NCBI GenBank assembly: GCA_001570385.1
Contig: BBYL01000024.1
Span: 83,965 to 147,964 of the forward strand
Length of the DNA: 64,000 nt
Direction: 5' to 3'
From: Microtetraspora glauca
GTDB taxonomy: Bacteria > Actinomycetota > Actinomycetes > Streptosporangiales > Streptosporangiaceae
The notes beneath the pieces are model-generated. The model was not told the DNA's origin. It was given only the letters and a program-made list of their open reading frames with translations, and did no database searches. How positions within the stretch are numbered: the stretch's first letter is position 1; every line of letters starts with the position of its first letter. Both the position numbers and the translations under genes were made by a program. This document shows positions 42,551-51,235 of the stretch, in pieces.

Positions 42551-42664
42551 TCATCCCTTCCCGGCCGGGAGCCGGAACTGCTCACGTCGCTCTTCCGGCA
42601 CCAGGTCAAGGTACTCCGGGTGCTTGCCGGTCCATCCGCGGATGACCGGGCGGAACGGCGACAC
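42551..42664 (-). CDS. Possible short protein or gene remnant upstream of pirin
   Basis: A frame of 37 codons with protein-like composition: RGWTGKHPEYLDLVPEERRE followed by QFRLPAGKG and a stop. It begins at a GTG (42664) or seven codons earlier (GTG 42685), without a clear ribosome site, and ends seven bases before the pirin start. I do not recognise it. It may be the 3' remnant of a lost gene rather than an active gene. Confidence 0.35.
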   Translation of the reverse strand: MSPFRPVIRGWTGKHPEYLDLVPEERREQFRLPAGKG

Positions 42665-43644
42665 TCCGGCCGATCTCGATGACACGGCTGGGAATTCTAT
42701 GGTGGGTGGGCACGTGTCGGTCCGTCGTCACCGTTTGAACGGGCGTGATCACCGTGGGTCCGGCCCGGAGCGTGTGCGTGGTCACAGGTGCACCGGCACC
42801 TGCCGCGGTGCTGCGCGGTCGGAGCGGATTCTTCGGCAGTCATGCGAGGGCAACCTTCTCCGGAAGTCATGCGGGGAGAATCGCGCGGACGGTCATTGCC
42901 GTGTATGGATGCATTAACGACGTCGGCCGGGTCGGTGCGGCCAGACGGTGGTAGGTGAATCGAGCTTCACCGATGCGTTTTCTTCACAGGCGAGACTTTC
43001 CGGTGTCGTAACGCTGATCGCCCCTGAGTCTTTTTCACCCCGGCGAAGCGGGTCGCGGTCTGTCGCGAACGGCACAGGCGACTGATGGCATGACCCGGTG
43101 AGCTCTCCGAAAGACGCGCGCGCCGACCACGATCGCGTGGCGCCTGGGAACTGCTGCCGCCTGTGCCGTGTCGTTTCCCGTGTCCTCGGCCCACTCCGGC
43201 CGACGTCGCCCGCCGCAGGGGCCACCCTCGCAGGGCCTTTCCAGATCGGCCTGCATAGCTCCGGTTGATCATTTTGAGCCGCATGGGTGAGAACATTTGG
43301 TGAGACAGGTGGTTATCAGTACGTGGGCGACGTGATCTCCCCGTCCAGAACGGTGCGGAACCGCGCCGATGTGCCGGAGTCCCGAATTCTGTTTACGAAC
43401 AGAGGTAATCAGCATCAATAGAGCCCTTTGCCTATTACGGGTGTCCGGCTCGGCGTGGTGCCCTCTACCGTGAGGACAGGTCAATACGCCGTTTCGGCGT
43501 CTTCCCGGAAGACCGATTCGACGCTCCGTCAATCAGTAGTGACTGAGACCAGGCCGAGCATCCAGCAGGCCCGGTGTCACGTGAGACACAGCCCCGCGCA
43601 TGAGCGGGAGCGTGGAACCATCACCACCACACGGAGTGATCTTC
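42665..43644. other. About 1 kb with no convincing gene
   Basis: Reading frames here lack actinomycete codon bias and family motifs, and base composition is less GC-rich than the neighbours, especially around 43260-43440. A short perfect hairpin, ACGCCG-TTT-CGGCGT, lies at 43486-43500. The last part must contain the promoter of the repeat protein. The stretch may be decayed coding DNA. Confidence 0.5.
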
Positions 43645-44436
43645 ATGCTCAGACAAGCTCTCGCCACCGGCGTAATGGTGGCTTCTGCCCTCTCCGTTCC
43701 GATGATCATCTCCTCCCAGCCCGCGAACGCGGCCGTCACCCCCTCTGCGATCGCCGCGTCGAACGTCACGAGTTCCGCAGTCGGCTGCTGGTCAGGAAGG
43801 GGCTGCGAGACCTGCCGCCATCGTCAGACGCGGGTCCGCAGGGTGCTCGTCCAGGAGCGCCTCTACGTCGAGAAGCCGAGGTTCCGCAGGACGTACGTCA
43901 AGGAAGTCCGCGTCGCCAAGCATCCGCGGATGCGTCGGGCGTTCGTGGAGCGTCGGGCGTTCGTCCAGCGTCCGGTGCTTCGCCGGCACTTCGTGGAGCG
44001 TCCGGTGCTTCGCCGGCACTTCGTGGAGCGTCCGGTGCTCCGTCGTCACTTCGTGGAGCGGCGGATCGTCGAGCATCCGCGGATGCGTCGGGCGTTCGTG
44101 GAGCGTCGGGCGTTCGTCCAGCGTCCGGTGCTCCGTCGGCACTTCGTGGAGCGTCCGGTGCTTCGCCGGCACTTCGTGGAGCGTCGGGCGTTCGTCCAGC
44201 GTCCAGTGCTCCGTCGGCACTTCGTGGAGCGTCCGGTGCTTCGCCGGCACTTCGTGGAGCGTCCGGTACTTCGCCGGCACTTCGTCGAGCGCGGGATCGC
44301 CGAGCAGCCGAGGCTCCGCAGGCACTTCATCGCGGAGCACCGCTTCCACGAGCGCGGCTTCCGCGAGCACCGTTTCCACGAGCGCGGCTTCCGCGAGCAC
44401 GGCTCCCACGAGCACGGCGGCAGGGGGCGGCGGTAG
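43645..44436 (+). CDS. Exported, highly basic decapeptide-repeat protein
   Basis: A 263-residue protein I do not recognise. Residues 1-30 form a signal peptide (MLRQALATGVMVASALSVPM, cleavage near ANA-A). A short region with three cysteines (CWSGRGCETC, 48-57) follows. From residue 93 to about 220 it is built of ten-residue units: RPVLRRHFVE occurs exactly eight times (109-138, 160-179, 186-215), in groups of 3, 2 and 3, separated by RRAFVQ and by two copies of HPRMRRAFVERRAFVQ. The end is His-rich, with EHRFHERGFR twice (231-250). The mature protein has a very high net positive charge. GGAG at 43634-43637 supports the ATG at 43645 over the frame opening at 43600. It could be a cell-wall- or polyanion-binding surface protein. 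Confidence 0.75.
   Translation: MLRQALATGVMVASALSVPMIISSQPANAAVTPSAIAASNVTSSAVGCWSGRGCETCRHRQTRVRRVLVQERLYVEKPRFRRTYVKEVRVAKHPRMRRAFVERRAFVQRPVLRRHFVERPVLRRHFVERPVLRRHFVERRIVEHPRMRRAFVERRAFVQRPVLRRHFVERPVLRRHFVERRAFVQRPVLRRHFVERPVLRRHFVERPVLRRHFVERGIAEQPRLRRHFIAEHRFHERGFREHRFHERGFREHGSHEHGGRGRR
43921..44304 (+). repeat. Tandem 30-bp coding repeats with a higher-order unit
   Basis: The basic unit is 30 bp (decapeptide RPVLRRHFVE), repeated eight times with only a few synonymous changes such as CTC/CTT and CGT/CGC. A longer unit beginning CATCCGCGGATGCGTCGG occurs at 43921 and again at 44074. The near-identity at DNA level points to recent expansion or homogenisation. Confidence 0.92.
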
Positions 44437-44898
44437 GCCCTGTCCGAGTCCCAGGCTCAACTGCTGGGGTACTTCCCGGACGGCGAGCGCGTGAGCTGCC
44501 ACTGGTCGGAAGCGTGACGACCGCCACGTAGGCACGCGACATCGCCTCGGCGCCGGTGCGTCCCAGAGGACGGACGGGGCCGCTGGAGAAGAGGCAGGGA
44601 TCACAGCCTCTTCTTCACCGGCCCCGACGTCCACAGACAGATACGAGACGGCACCTGGCCGACCAACCCCCAGATGCCGGCCAACCCTCAGGTGCCGGCG
44701 CCGCCACTCGCGGACCTGAGCCGGTCCCTCCCCGCGGCCCGATCAGCGATCGGGTCGCGGGGAGCCGCGTGGCCGGAGAGAGACCAGGCGGAGGCGCGCC
44801 CGGCCCCGACGCGCGCGGAGGTGGCGGCCGTCATCTCGGTCTCGACGAACATCGAGTCGCTTGTCACCGGCATCTGATGACAGAACGCGGTGAAAGCG
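44437..44898. other. Region between the repeat protein and the SARP gene
   Basis: Directly after the TAG of the repeat protein, the same frame continues for 26 codons, ending HWSEA and TGA at 44515-44517, and reads like real protein (QLLGYFPDGERVSCHWSEA). A strong hairpin follows at 44575-44626. The remainder has no convincing gene. The 3' end of the region carries one copy of the 50-bp repeat shared with 40731-40780. Confidence 0.5.
44575..44626. terminator. Long hairpin between convergent repeat-protein and SARP genes
   Basis: A 21-bp stem with two mismatches: left arm 44575-44595 (CGGGGCCG at the outside, GAGAAGAGGC at the inside), right arm 44606-44626, loop of ten bases. It is placed to terminate the repeat-protein transcript and possibly the SARP transcript from the other side. 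Confidence 0.7.
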
Positions 44899-44901
44899 CT
44901 A
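44852..44901. repeat. 50-bp dispersed repeat, copy at the SARP 3' end
   Basis: Matches 40731-40780 in 47 of 50 bases, including the exact core CATCTGATGACAGAACGCGG. It covers the SARP stop codon and 47 bases downstream of it, so it marks the end of the segment that was duplicated. Confidence 0.8.
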
Positions 44902-47900
44902 ACCCAGGTAGCACCGGCTGCGCGGCGACCACGCGACCATGCCGAGGCGTTCCTCTGTCTCGACCGCGCGCCTGGCGTGGTCACGGGCCGCGTCCCGGTT
45001 CCCCATCGCCGTGGCGAGCCCGGCGAGCAGGCCGTGGACGGAGCCGCCGCAGTCGAGCCCCGCCCCGGCGACGGCGATCTCCTCCGCGTGAGGGAGCAGC
45101 CGCTCGTAGAGCGGAGCAGGGTCCGGGACGCCGATCCGGGCCGACACCGAGGCCCACAGCCCCATGGGGAACATCCACGTCCAGTCCTCCGGGGGCGGGG
45201 CGAACCATCGGGCGGCGAGACCGCGTGCCTGGCTCTCCCGCCCCGACTCGGCGAGCGCGAGCACCGCCGCCGGGCGGCTGATGGGAAAGCTCCACGGCAG
45301 GCTCTCCGCCATCCCCAGCAGGGAACCGGACATCGCGGCCAGCGTCCCCCGGACTCGTGCGATGCCGATCTCCATGGCCAGTCTCGACCAGGTGAGGCCG
45401 GGCGCTCCGGTCAGGCCGATCATCCGCAGTCCCTCCTCGCGAAGCGTCTCAGCGTCGTCGCAGTGCCCGGACATGAGGGCCACGGCCGCCTCCGCGAGCC
45501 GCAACCGACCGCTCAGCTCGGGGGAACGCAGCTCGGCGGCGAGATCGCGGCAGCGGGCCAGTTGCGCGTCGAGCCCGGCGAGGTCTCCGGTCCTGGCCAC
45601 CTCGCTGACCCGCTGCAACCGGAACGCGAACTCGTCCCGGACGGCGCCGCGACGGGTGGCCAGGCCGATCGCCTCGATCGTCACGCCGGCCGTCCTTCCG
45701 AAATGGGACGGCCCGTGGCACGAGTGCAGATAGGCGTTGAACGCCAGCGCGAGCAACTCGGGATCGCCCCGCCGCCTGGCCAGATCGAGCGCCCGCTCGG
45801 CGTAGGCGGCGCCGTCGGCGAGCCGGCTGCTGTAGCGCATCTCCAGGCCGAGCGTCGCGAGGATCCGCACCCTGGCCGCGTCGTCCCCCGCCGCCGCGTC
45901 GAGCTGGCTCTCCAGGAACCCCACCACGGCGGGATCATGATCTCCGTACTCGCGGCTGCCCCACGTGGTGACCCCGCCGAAGGCCGTGGCGGCCGCGATC
46001 ACCCGGTCGGGGTCGTCGAGGGCGGTGGCGAGTGCGACGGCCTCTTCGATGGCGTCGTGCGCCTTGGCGTGCTCGCCCGCGTCCCGCAGCGCCCGTCCCA
46101 GATCGACGAGCACGTCGCAGCGCATCGGCAGCTCCGCGCTCCCGATGAGGACGCCCGCCGCGTCCCGCAGGTGGCCGACCGCCTCCGACCAGGCCGTCTG
46201 CCGTACGGCGAGCGCGGCGGCCGCCCTGGCGTACCGGACGGCCTTCTCCGGGTCGCCGAGCGGCCCGGCGGCGAGGTAGTGCAGCGACAACGCGGTGACA
46301 CCCGCACCGGTGGCCTCGAGCGCGCCCGCGATCCGCGCGTGCAGACCGCCGCGCCTGACCCTGCCGAGAGAGTCGTAGAGAGCGTCTCTGATCAGGCCGT
46401 GGCGGAAGCGGTACCCCCAGGAGTCGGCGTCCTCCACCAGAAGCCCGGCGCCGAGCGCGGGTTCGAGCGCCACCAGCAGTTCCTCGCCCGTCATCCGGGC
46501 GGCCTGGGCGAGTACGGCAGGATCGAGTGCCTCGCCCGCCACCGCCGCGAGCGTGAGCGCCTCGCGGGTCCGGTCCGGCAGCGCGGCGACCCGCTGCGCG
46601 ATCACGTCGCGCACGCCTTCCGGCACCCCGCTCACGGTGCCGCCGCCGCGCAGCAGGGACACCAGCTCGCCGAGGAAGAACGGGTTGCCGCCGCTGCGCC
46701 TGGCCAGTTCCGAGGCCAGCTCCGGCTCGCCGGGGAGAACACGTTCGACGTATCGGGCGCACGCCTCCTCGGGCAGGCTTCCCACGGTCAGCCGTTCGAC
46801 GGCGGGAGCGGCGAGACCGGCGGCGTCCCTCGTGGTCACCACGAACAGCAGCGGCAGCCGGGCGAGGTCACCCGCGATCAGCCGGAGCAGTTCCAGTGAC
46901 GACGCGTCCGCTCCGTGCGCGTCCTCCAGCACCACCAACCGGTGCTCGGCCACGGCGGCGAGCGCGGTCAGGACCGCCTCGTAGACCTGGAAGCGGTCGC
47001 CACCCGGCAGCGGGCGCTCCCCCGTGATCACGTCGAGTGCCGTCCGCGCGGCCGGGCCGCCGAGGTCGCGCAGGACCTGCGCCCACGGCCAGTACGCGGG
47101 GGCGCTGGTCGCGTCGACGCAGCGCACCCAGGTGGTCGCGATCCCCGACGCGGCGGCGAAGCGGCGGGCCGCCTCCGCCAGGGTCGTCTTGCCGATACCC
47201 GCCTCGCCCGCCAGCAGCAGGCAGCCCCCGGTGGACCTGACGCCGTCCACGCGGTCGCGCAGCACGGCCAGCTCCCGCTCCCTGCCGATCAGCTCGTCCG
47301 GCCGGACCACGGGGACGGCGGCGGACACGGCGGACACGGGGGAGACGGTGACCCCGTGGCTCGCCAGCAGCGAGGCGTCCTGGTTGAGCACCGCCACCTC
47401 CAGGCGGCGCAGCTCCGGCCCGGGTTCGATGCCGAGCTCCTCCGCGAGCAGCGCACGGCACCTGCGGTAGGCCGTGAGCGCGTCGGCCTGCCGCCCGCCC
47501 GCGTAGAGCGCCCGTACGAGCTGGGCCCAGCGGCGCTCGCGCAGCGGCTGGCGCACGATCATGCTCTCCAGCTCGGCCACGGCGGTCTCGTGCCGCCCGT
47601 CCGCCAGCCACGTCTCGACCCGGTCCTCCGTCGCGGCCTCGTAGATCTCCATCAGCCTGGTCCGGTACGGCACGGCCCACGCGAAGTCGGTGAACTCGGC
47701 GAGCGGTTCACCCCGCCACAGGGTGAACGCCCGCTCCAGCTCGCCCGCGGCCACCAGAGCCTCGAAGGCGAGTGCGTCGATCTGCTCCGGGGCGACGTCG
47801 AGGAGATATCCGGTGCCCCGGGTCAGCAGGACGGCCGGGGCGACGCGGGGTTTGCGTTCTGGCTCCAGCGTCTGGCGAAGCTGGGCGACGTACGCCTGGA

Positions 47901-48099
47901 GCGTTCCGAAGGGCGCGGACGGCATATGGTCGCCCCACAGCCGCTCCACCAGGACGTCCGCGGGGACGGCCCGGCCGGCGTCCACGAGCAGTAGGGCGAG
48001 CAGCGCGCGGCGCATCCGGGCCGTGACGCCGAGCCGCCGATCGGCGCTCCAGACCTCCAGATCGCCGAGCAGGCGGAACGACAGTGACATACCGGTCAT
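44899..48099 (-). CDS. SARP-family regulator with AAA/LuxR-type ATPase and helical repeats
   Basis: A 1066-residue regulator of the AfsR/SARP type. The N-terminal winged helix, FRLLGDLEVWSADRRLGVTA to LWGDHMPSAPFGTLQAYVAQ, would bind direct-repeat DNA. The bacterial transcriptional activation domain includes ELESMIVRQPLRERRWAQLV and ALYAGGRQADALTAYRRCRA. The ATPase has Walker A in LLAGEAGIGKTTLAEAARRF (about 309) and Walker B-like RLVVLEDAHGADASSLELLR. The long C-terminal part is helical and TPR-like. Such proteins activate secondary-metabolite genes. It is divergent from a flavoprotein gene 77 bases away, its most likely target. No C-terminal LuxR domain is present. Confidence 0.9.
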   Translation of the reverse strand: MTGMSLSFRLLGDLEVWSADRRLGVTARMRRALLALLLVDAGRAVPADVLVERLWGDHMPSAPFGTLQAYVAQLRQTLEPERKPRVAPAVLLTRGTGYLLDVAPEQIDALAFEALVAAGELERAFTLWRGEPLAEFTDFAWAVPYRTRLMEIYEAATEDRVETWLADGRHETAVAELESMIVRQPLRERRWAQLVRALYAGGRQADALTAYRRCRALLAEELGIEPGPELRRLEVAVLNQDASLLASHGVTVSPVSAVSAAVPVVRPDELIGRERELAVLRDRVDGVRSTGGCLLLAGEAGIGKTTLAEAARRFAAASGIATTWVRCVDATSAPAYWPWAQVLRDLGGPAARTALDVITGERPLPGGDRFQVYEAVLTALAAVAEHRLVVLEDAHGADASSLELLRLIAGDLARLPLLFVVTTRDAAGLAAPAVERLTVGSLPEEACARYVERVLPGEPELASELARRSGGNPFFLGELVSLLRGGGTVSGVPEGVRDVIAQRVAALPDRTREALTLAAVAGEALDPAVLAQAARMTGEELLVALEPALGAGLLVEDADSWGYRFRHGLIRDALYDSLGRVRRGGLHARIAGALEATGAGVTALSLHYLAAGPLGDPEKAVRYARAAAALAVRQTAWSEAVGHLRDAAGVLIGSAELPMRCDVLVDLGRALRDAGEHAKAHDAIEEAVALATALDDPDRVIAAATAFGGVTTWGSREYGDHDPAVVGFLESQLDAAAGDDAARVRILATLGLEMRYSSRLADGAAYAERALDLARRRGDPELLALAFNAYLHSCHGPSHFGRTAGVTIEAIGLATRRGAVRDEFAFRLQRVSEVARTGDLAGLDAQLARCRDLAAELRSPELSGRLRLAEAAVALMSGHCDDAETLREEGLRMIGLTGAPGLTWSRLAMEIGIARVRGTLAAMSGSLLGMAESLPWSFPISRPAAVLALAESGRESQARGLAARWFAPPPEDWTWMFPMGLWASVSARIGVPDPAPLYERLLPHAEEIAVAGAGLDCGGSVHGLLAGLATAMGNRDAARDHARRAVETEERLGMVAWSPRSRCYLG

Positions 48100-48176
48100 T
48101 GAACGGGGTCTGACTTGGCTCTCGCTAGTGGGGGGAATTCAGCGATTCACAATCGGAGTCGGCCACTGTCGTCGCC

Positions 48177-49436
48177 ATGAGAATTCTGAAGCCGGGAGAC
48201 ACCGGATATGAGCAGGAGACGGGCGGATTCAATCTCGCGGTCACGCACCGTCCCGACGTGGTGGTCCCCGCCGAGTCGGCCGAGGACGTGATCGCCGCGA
48301 TCCGCCACGCCACGGACGCGGGACTGCCCATCGCGATCATGAGCACGGGACACGGGCCGGGCCTGCCGGCGGACGGCGGGCTGCTCGTCACCACACGGCG
48401 GATGGGCAACGTCACGATCGACGCCGCCGCGCGGACCGCGCGGGTCCAGGCGGGTGCCCGCTGGGGTGACGTGATCCGCCCGGCCTCCGCGTACGGCCTT
48501 GCCCCGCTCTCGGGGTCGTCCCCCGGCGTCGGCGTGATCGGGTACACCGTCGGCGGCGGGATCGGCCTGATGTCCCGCGCGTACGGCTTCGCGGCCGACC
48601 GTGTGCGCGGCCTGGAGATCGTGACGGCGGACGGGCGGCTCAGGCACGTGAGCGCCGTGCACGAGCCCGACCTGTTCTGGGCGCTGCGAGGCGGCAAGGT
48701 CACCATGGGCGTGATCACGTCGATGACGTTCGATCTGCTGCCGCACGCCCACGTGTTCGGCGGCAGCCTGATCTACCCGGGCGACTCGGCGCGCGAGGTT
48801 TTCACGGCGTACCTCGACTGGACGCGGGGCCTGCCCGAGGCGACGACCACCTCCGCGGCCCTGCTCAGGCCGCCGGGCGCGCCGCCCGTCGTGGCGGTCC
48901 GCGTCGTCCACGCCGGTGCCGGCGGCGAACGGGTGGTCGCGCCCATGCGGGCGGCGGCGCCGATCCTGGCCGACACGCTCGCCGACATGCCGTACCGCGA
49001 CACGCACACGGTCTACAACGACCCCGAGGGCCCGCTGCCCTCGTGGGGGAGGGGCGTGCTGCTCGACGACGTGGACGCGGACGCGGTGCTGGCCGCCGCC
49101 GACGAGTCGCTGACGGTCGTCGAGATCCGCCACCTCGGGGGAGCGATGGCCCGTGAGGCCGGGAACGTCGGGAACGCCGTCGGCGGGCGGGAGGCCGCGT
49201 ACAGCCTGTCCGTCCACGCGGTCTGCGCCCCGGAGGCGATCAAGGCGGGTGACGCCCTGATGGAGGTCGCCGGACCCCGGCCCGCGCAGGTCAACCTGCT
49301 GGGACTGACGGGTGACGCCCTACGCGAGCAGCTCCGGGTGGCGTGGAGGCCGGAGGTGATCCGGCGGCTGGCGGAGATCCGGCGTGCCTACGATCCCTCG
49401 GGCGTCTTCCGCTTCGGCTACCCGGTGGAGGAATGA
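48177..49436 (+). CDS. FAD-linked oxidase, berberine-bridge-enzyme type
   Basis: A 419-residue oxidase with an N-terminal FAD-binding_4 domain: PDVVVPAESAEDVIAAIRHA and VQAGARWGDVIRPASAYGLA. The segment GVGVIGYTVGGGIGLMSRAY is the second FAD element. The BBE C-terminus is IRRAYDPSGVFRFGYPVEE. The His of the usual bicovalent FAD site is present in STGHGPGLPADGGLLV; the Cys is not obvious, so attachment may be monocovalent. Such enzymes oxidise sugars or tailor natural products. Its divergence from the SARP gene makes SARP control likely. Confidence 0.88.
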   Translation: MRILKPGDTGYEQETGGFNLAVTHRPDVVVPAESAEDVIAAIRHATDAGLPIAIMSTGHGPGLPADGGLLVTTRRMGNVTIDAAARTARVQAGARWGDVIRPASAYGLAPLSGSSPGVGVIGYTVGGGIGLMSRAYGFAADRVRGLEIVTADGRLRHVSAVHEPDLFWALRGGKVTMGVITSMTFDLLPHAHVFGGSLIYPGDSAREVFTAYLDWTRGLPEATTTSAALLRPPGAPPVVAVRVVHAGAGGERVVAPMRAAAPILADTLADMPYRDTHTVYNDPEGPLPSWGRGVLLDDVDADAVLAAADESLTVVEIRHLGGAMAREAGNVGNAVGGREAAYSLSVHAVCAPEAIKAGDALMEVAGPRPAQVNLLGLTGDALREQLRVAWRPEVIRRLAEIRRAYDPSGVFRFGYPVEE

Positions 49437-49520
49437 CGCGGATGAACAGGGGTGGTGCCGCCGCGCCTCGAAGCCTCGGCTCGGGAGGCCGTGCGAGGAT
49501 CATCGGCGGGGGTGAGCCAC

Positions 49521-50189
49521 ATGCGCGTAGTGATCGCGGGAGGCCACGGGAAGATCGCACTCCGGCTCGAACGACTGCTCGCCGCACGCGGGGACGAACC
49601 GGTCGGCCTGGTGCGCGATCCCGGCCATGAGGCCGACGTCCGCGCGGCCGGCGCGGAGCCCGTGCTGTGCGACCTCGAGCGGACCGGGCCCGGGGAACTG
49701 GCCGAGATCCTGCTCGGGGCCGGGGCGGTGGTCTTCGCCGCGGGCGCGGGGCCGGGCAGCGGCGCGGCGCGCAAGGAGACGGTGGACCACCGCGCGTCGG
49801 TCCTGCTGGCGGACGCCGCGGAGCGGGCCGGCGTGCGCCGTTTCGTCCAGATCTCCTCGATCGGGGCGGGCGAACCGCCCCCACCGGGGAGCGACGAGGT
49901 CTGGGCGGCCTACATCAACGCGAAGACAGCGGCCGAGGAGGACCTCCGGGCCCGGCCGAACCTCAACTGGACCATCCTCCGTCCCGGACGGCTCACCGAC
50001 GACAAGGGGACCGGCCTGGTGACCCTCGCGGACGTGCCGCTGTCGCAGCACGACCCCGTGTCCAGGGACGACGTCGCCGCCGTCGTCGCGGCGCTTCTGG
50101 ACACGCCGGAGACCAGGCATCGGGTCCTCGAGGTGGTCGGGGGAGGCACTCCGATCCCGCTGGCGATCCGGATCCTGCTGTTCCGCTGA
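49521..50189 (+). CDS. NAD(P)-binding Rossmann-fold epimerase-like protein
   Basis: A 222-residue atypical SDR of the NAD(P)H-binding type. It starts MRVVIAGGHGKIALRLERLL, the glycine-rich cofactor site, and contains FVQISSIGAGEPPPPGSDEV and WTILRPGRLTDDKGTGLVTL. It lacks a clear YxxxK pair, as many members of this group do. GGGGGTGAG lies upstream; a GTG at 49512 is an alternative start. It follows the flavoprotein gene on the same strand after 84 bases and may act with it. Confidence 0.85.
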   Translation: MRVVIAGGHGKIALRLERLLAARGDEPVGLVRDPGHEADVRAAGAEPVLCDLERTGPGELAEILLGAGAVVFAAGAGPGSGAARKETVDHRASVLLADAAERAGVRRFVQISSIGAGEPPPPGSDEVWAAYINAKTAAEEDLRARPNLNWTILRPGRLTDDKGTGLVTLADVPLSQHDPVSRDDVAAVVAALLDTPETRHRVLEVVGGGTPIPLAIRILLFR

Positions 50190-50218
50190 CTTTCCAGCTG
50201 AGTTACCGGCTGAGTTTC

Positions 50219-50249
50219 CGGCTGACGTCGCGGACGGGGCGGTCAGCCG
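50219..50249. terminator. Hairpin after the NAD-binding protein gene
   Basis: CGGCTGAC (50219-50226) pairs perfectly with GTCAGCCG (50242-50249) over a 15-base loop. It lies 29 bases after the stop codon, in a run of short CTGA-containing direct repeats (50185-50226). Confidence 0.55.
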
Positions 50250-50533
50250 CGCTGTCCGCGGCGGAGCGGAAGGGAGCCCTTCGCCGCCGAGTGCCTGTTG
50301 GCCGCGACGGCCTTGCTGTTCACGTGGCTGTGCGGCTGGCCGGGAAGATCGGTGCGGCCCCGCTGGCGCGGCTGCGGCTGTGGCGGCTGGTTCCGTTGCG
50401 GAGGCGGTGTCCGCGGAGGAGATGTCGTGCCCGGGCGAGCGGTGCCCCGCTCGCCCTCCGGTACGGATTCCGCCCTGGACGCTGTGGGCTCCGGCGTGGA
50501 CGCGGTGCCGCGCTTCTTCGACTTCGAGCTCAT
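50243..50533 (-). CDS. Possible small basic, Pro-rich protein
   Basis: A 96-codon frame starting MSSKSKKRGTASTPEPTASR and ending SLPLRRGQRG, with a PPQRNQPPQPQPRQR segment in the middle. It is basic, low in hydrophobic residues and probably disordered. The upstream sequence GGACAGGC is a weak ribosome site. Nothing recognisable is present, and GC-rich DNA readily yields such frames, so it may not be a gene. Confidence 0.35.
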   Translation of the reverse strand: MSSKSKKRGTASTPEPTASRAESVPEGERGTARPGTTSPPRTPPPQRNQPPQPQPRQRGRTDLPGQPHSHVNSKAVAANRHSAAKGSLPLRRGQRG

Positions 50534-50590
50534 GCCTGTCCAGTTTCCACCACCAAACCGGACAAACAGCCTGAAATATGGATTTGCCGC

Positions 50591-51235
50591 TTATGTACTG
50601 ATGGCGGCGGGAGTATCGAGGTGGAGGCGGTGCAGCACCCGACGGAAGCCCCACACGGACACGGCGATCGCCAGGCCCGTGACGGCCACCATGGCGATGG
50701 TGCGGAGCAGCAGGAAGCTGCCGATCGACTGGTTCAGCAGCAGCCAGATGTTCCCGGCCGAGTTGGCGATCAGCACGAACGCCCACAGGAGCGTGACGCG
50801 TACGAAGAACTGCCGGACCCGCTCGTGCCGGAGCACGAACGACGGCAGATGGACGAAGTCCTGGGCGAGTTTCGCCAGCAGGGGGCGCCGTAGTCGCACC
50901 GACGCGAGGAAGACCATGCCGAGACAGATCGTGCCGACCTCGGGCTGGATGAAGTAGACGATCGCGCTGCCGGTCCACAACCCGAGCGCGGCCTGCGCCG
51001 TGATCGCGACGGCGGTGAGCGCCATCGTGCCCGGAACCCGCTTGCGCCGTACGACGCGCCACAACATGCCGAGGTAGACCCAGCCCATGGCCGCCCAGAG
51101 GGCCCCGTTGAGGCCGACCAGGCTGAGCGCCGCGTAGAAGACGGCGAGGGGGGCGAGTACACCTTCGACCAGCATCGGCACCGCCTGCCTCAGGAGAGAC
51201 GGCAGGTGCGGCAGTGCGAAGGGTGGATGGTCCAT
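50591..51235 (-). CDS. Multi-pass membrane protein of the VC0807 type
   Basis: A 214-residue membrane protein with about five to six hydrophobic segments: VEGVLAPLAVFYAALSLVGL, ALWAAMGWVYLGMLWRVVRR, GSAIVYFIQPEVGTICLGMV. The pattern with RRKRVPGTMALTAVAITAQA resembles the VC0807/DUF3159-type proteins. Function unknown. The upstream 236 bases (51236-51471) separate it from the LysE gene on the same strand and hold no gene. Confidence 0.72.
   Translation of the reverse strand: MDHPPFALPHLPSLLRQAVPMLVEGVLAPLAVFYAALSLVGLNGALWAAMGWVYLGMLWRVVRRKRVPGTMALTAVAITAQAALGLWTGSAIVYFIQPEVGTICLGMVFLASVRLRRPLLAKLAQDFVHLPSFVLRHERVRQFFVRVTLLWAFVLIANSAGNIWLLLNQSIGSFLLLRTIAMVAVTGLAIAVSVWGFRRVLHRLHLDTPAAIST

Noticed and set aside
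43921..44304. CRISPR array
   Set aside because: Repeat units are contiguous, in frame and coding, with no unique spacers; no cas gene is present in the window.
43428..44531. 367-codon plus-strand frame over the repeat region (GASGASPALR units)
   Set aside because: Another frame of the same DNA repeat; Ala/Ser/Pro-rich and without a start signal.
43792..44634. 280-codon frame antisense to the repeat protein (LHEVPAKHRT units)
   Set aside because: It also has regular repeats, but only because the DNA repeat is a multiple of three; it has no signal peptide or ribosome site, whereas the plus strand has both.
50190..50590. Mobile element or integration site
   Set aside because: There are short direct repeats and a hairpin, but no transposase, integrase or tRNA gene.
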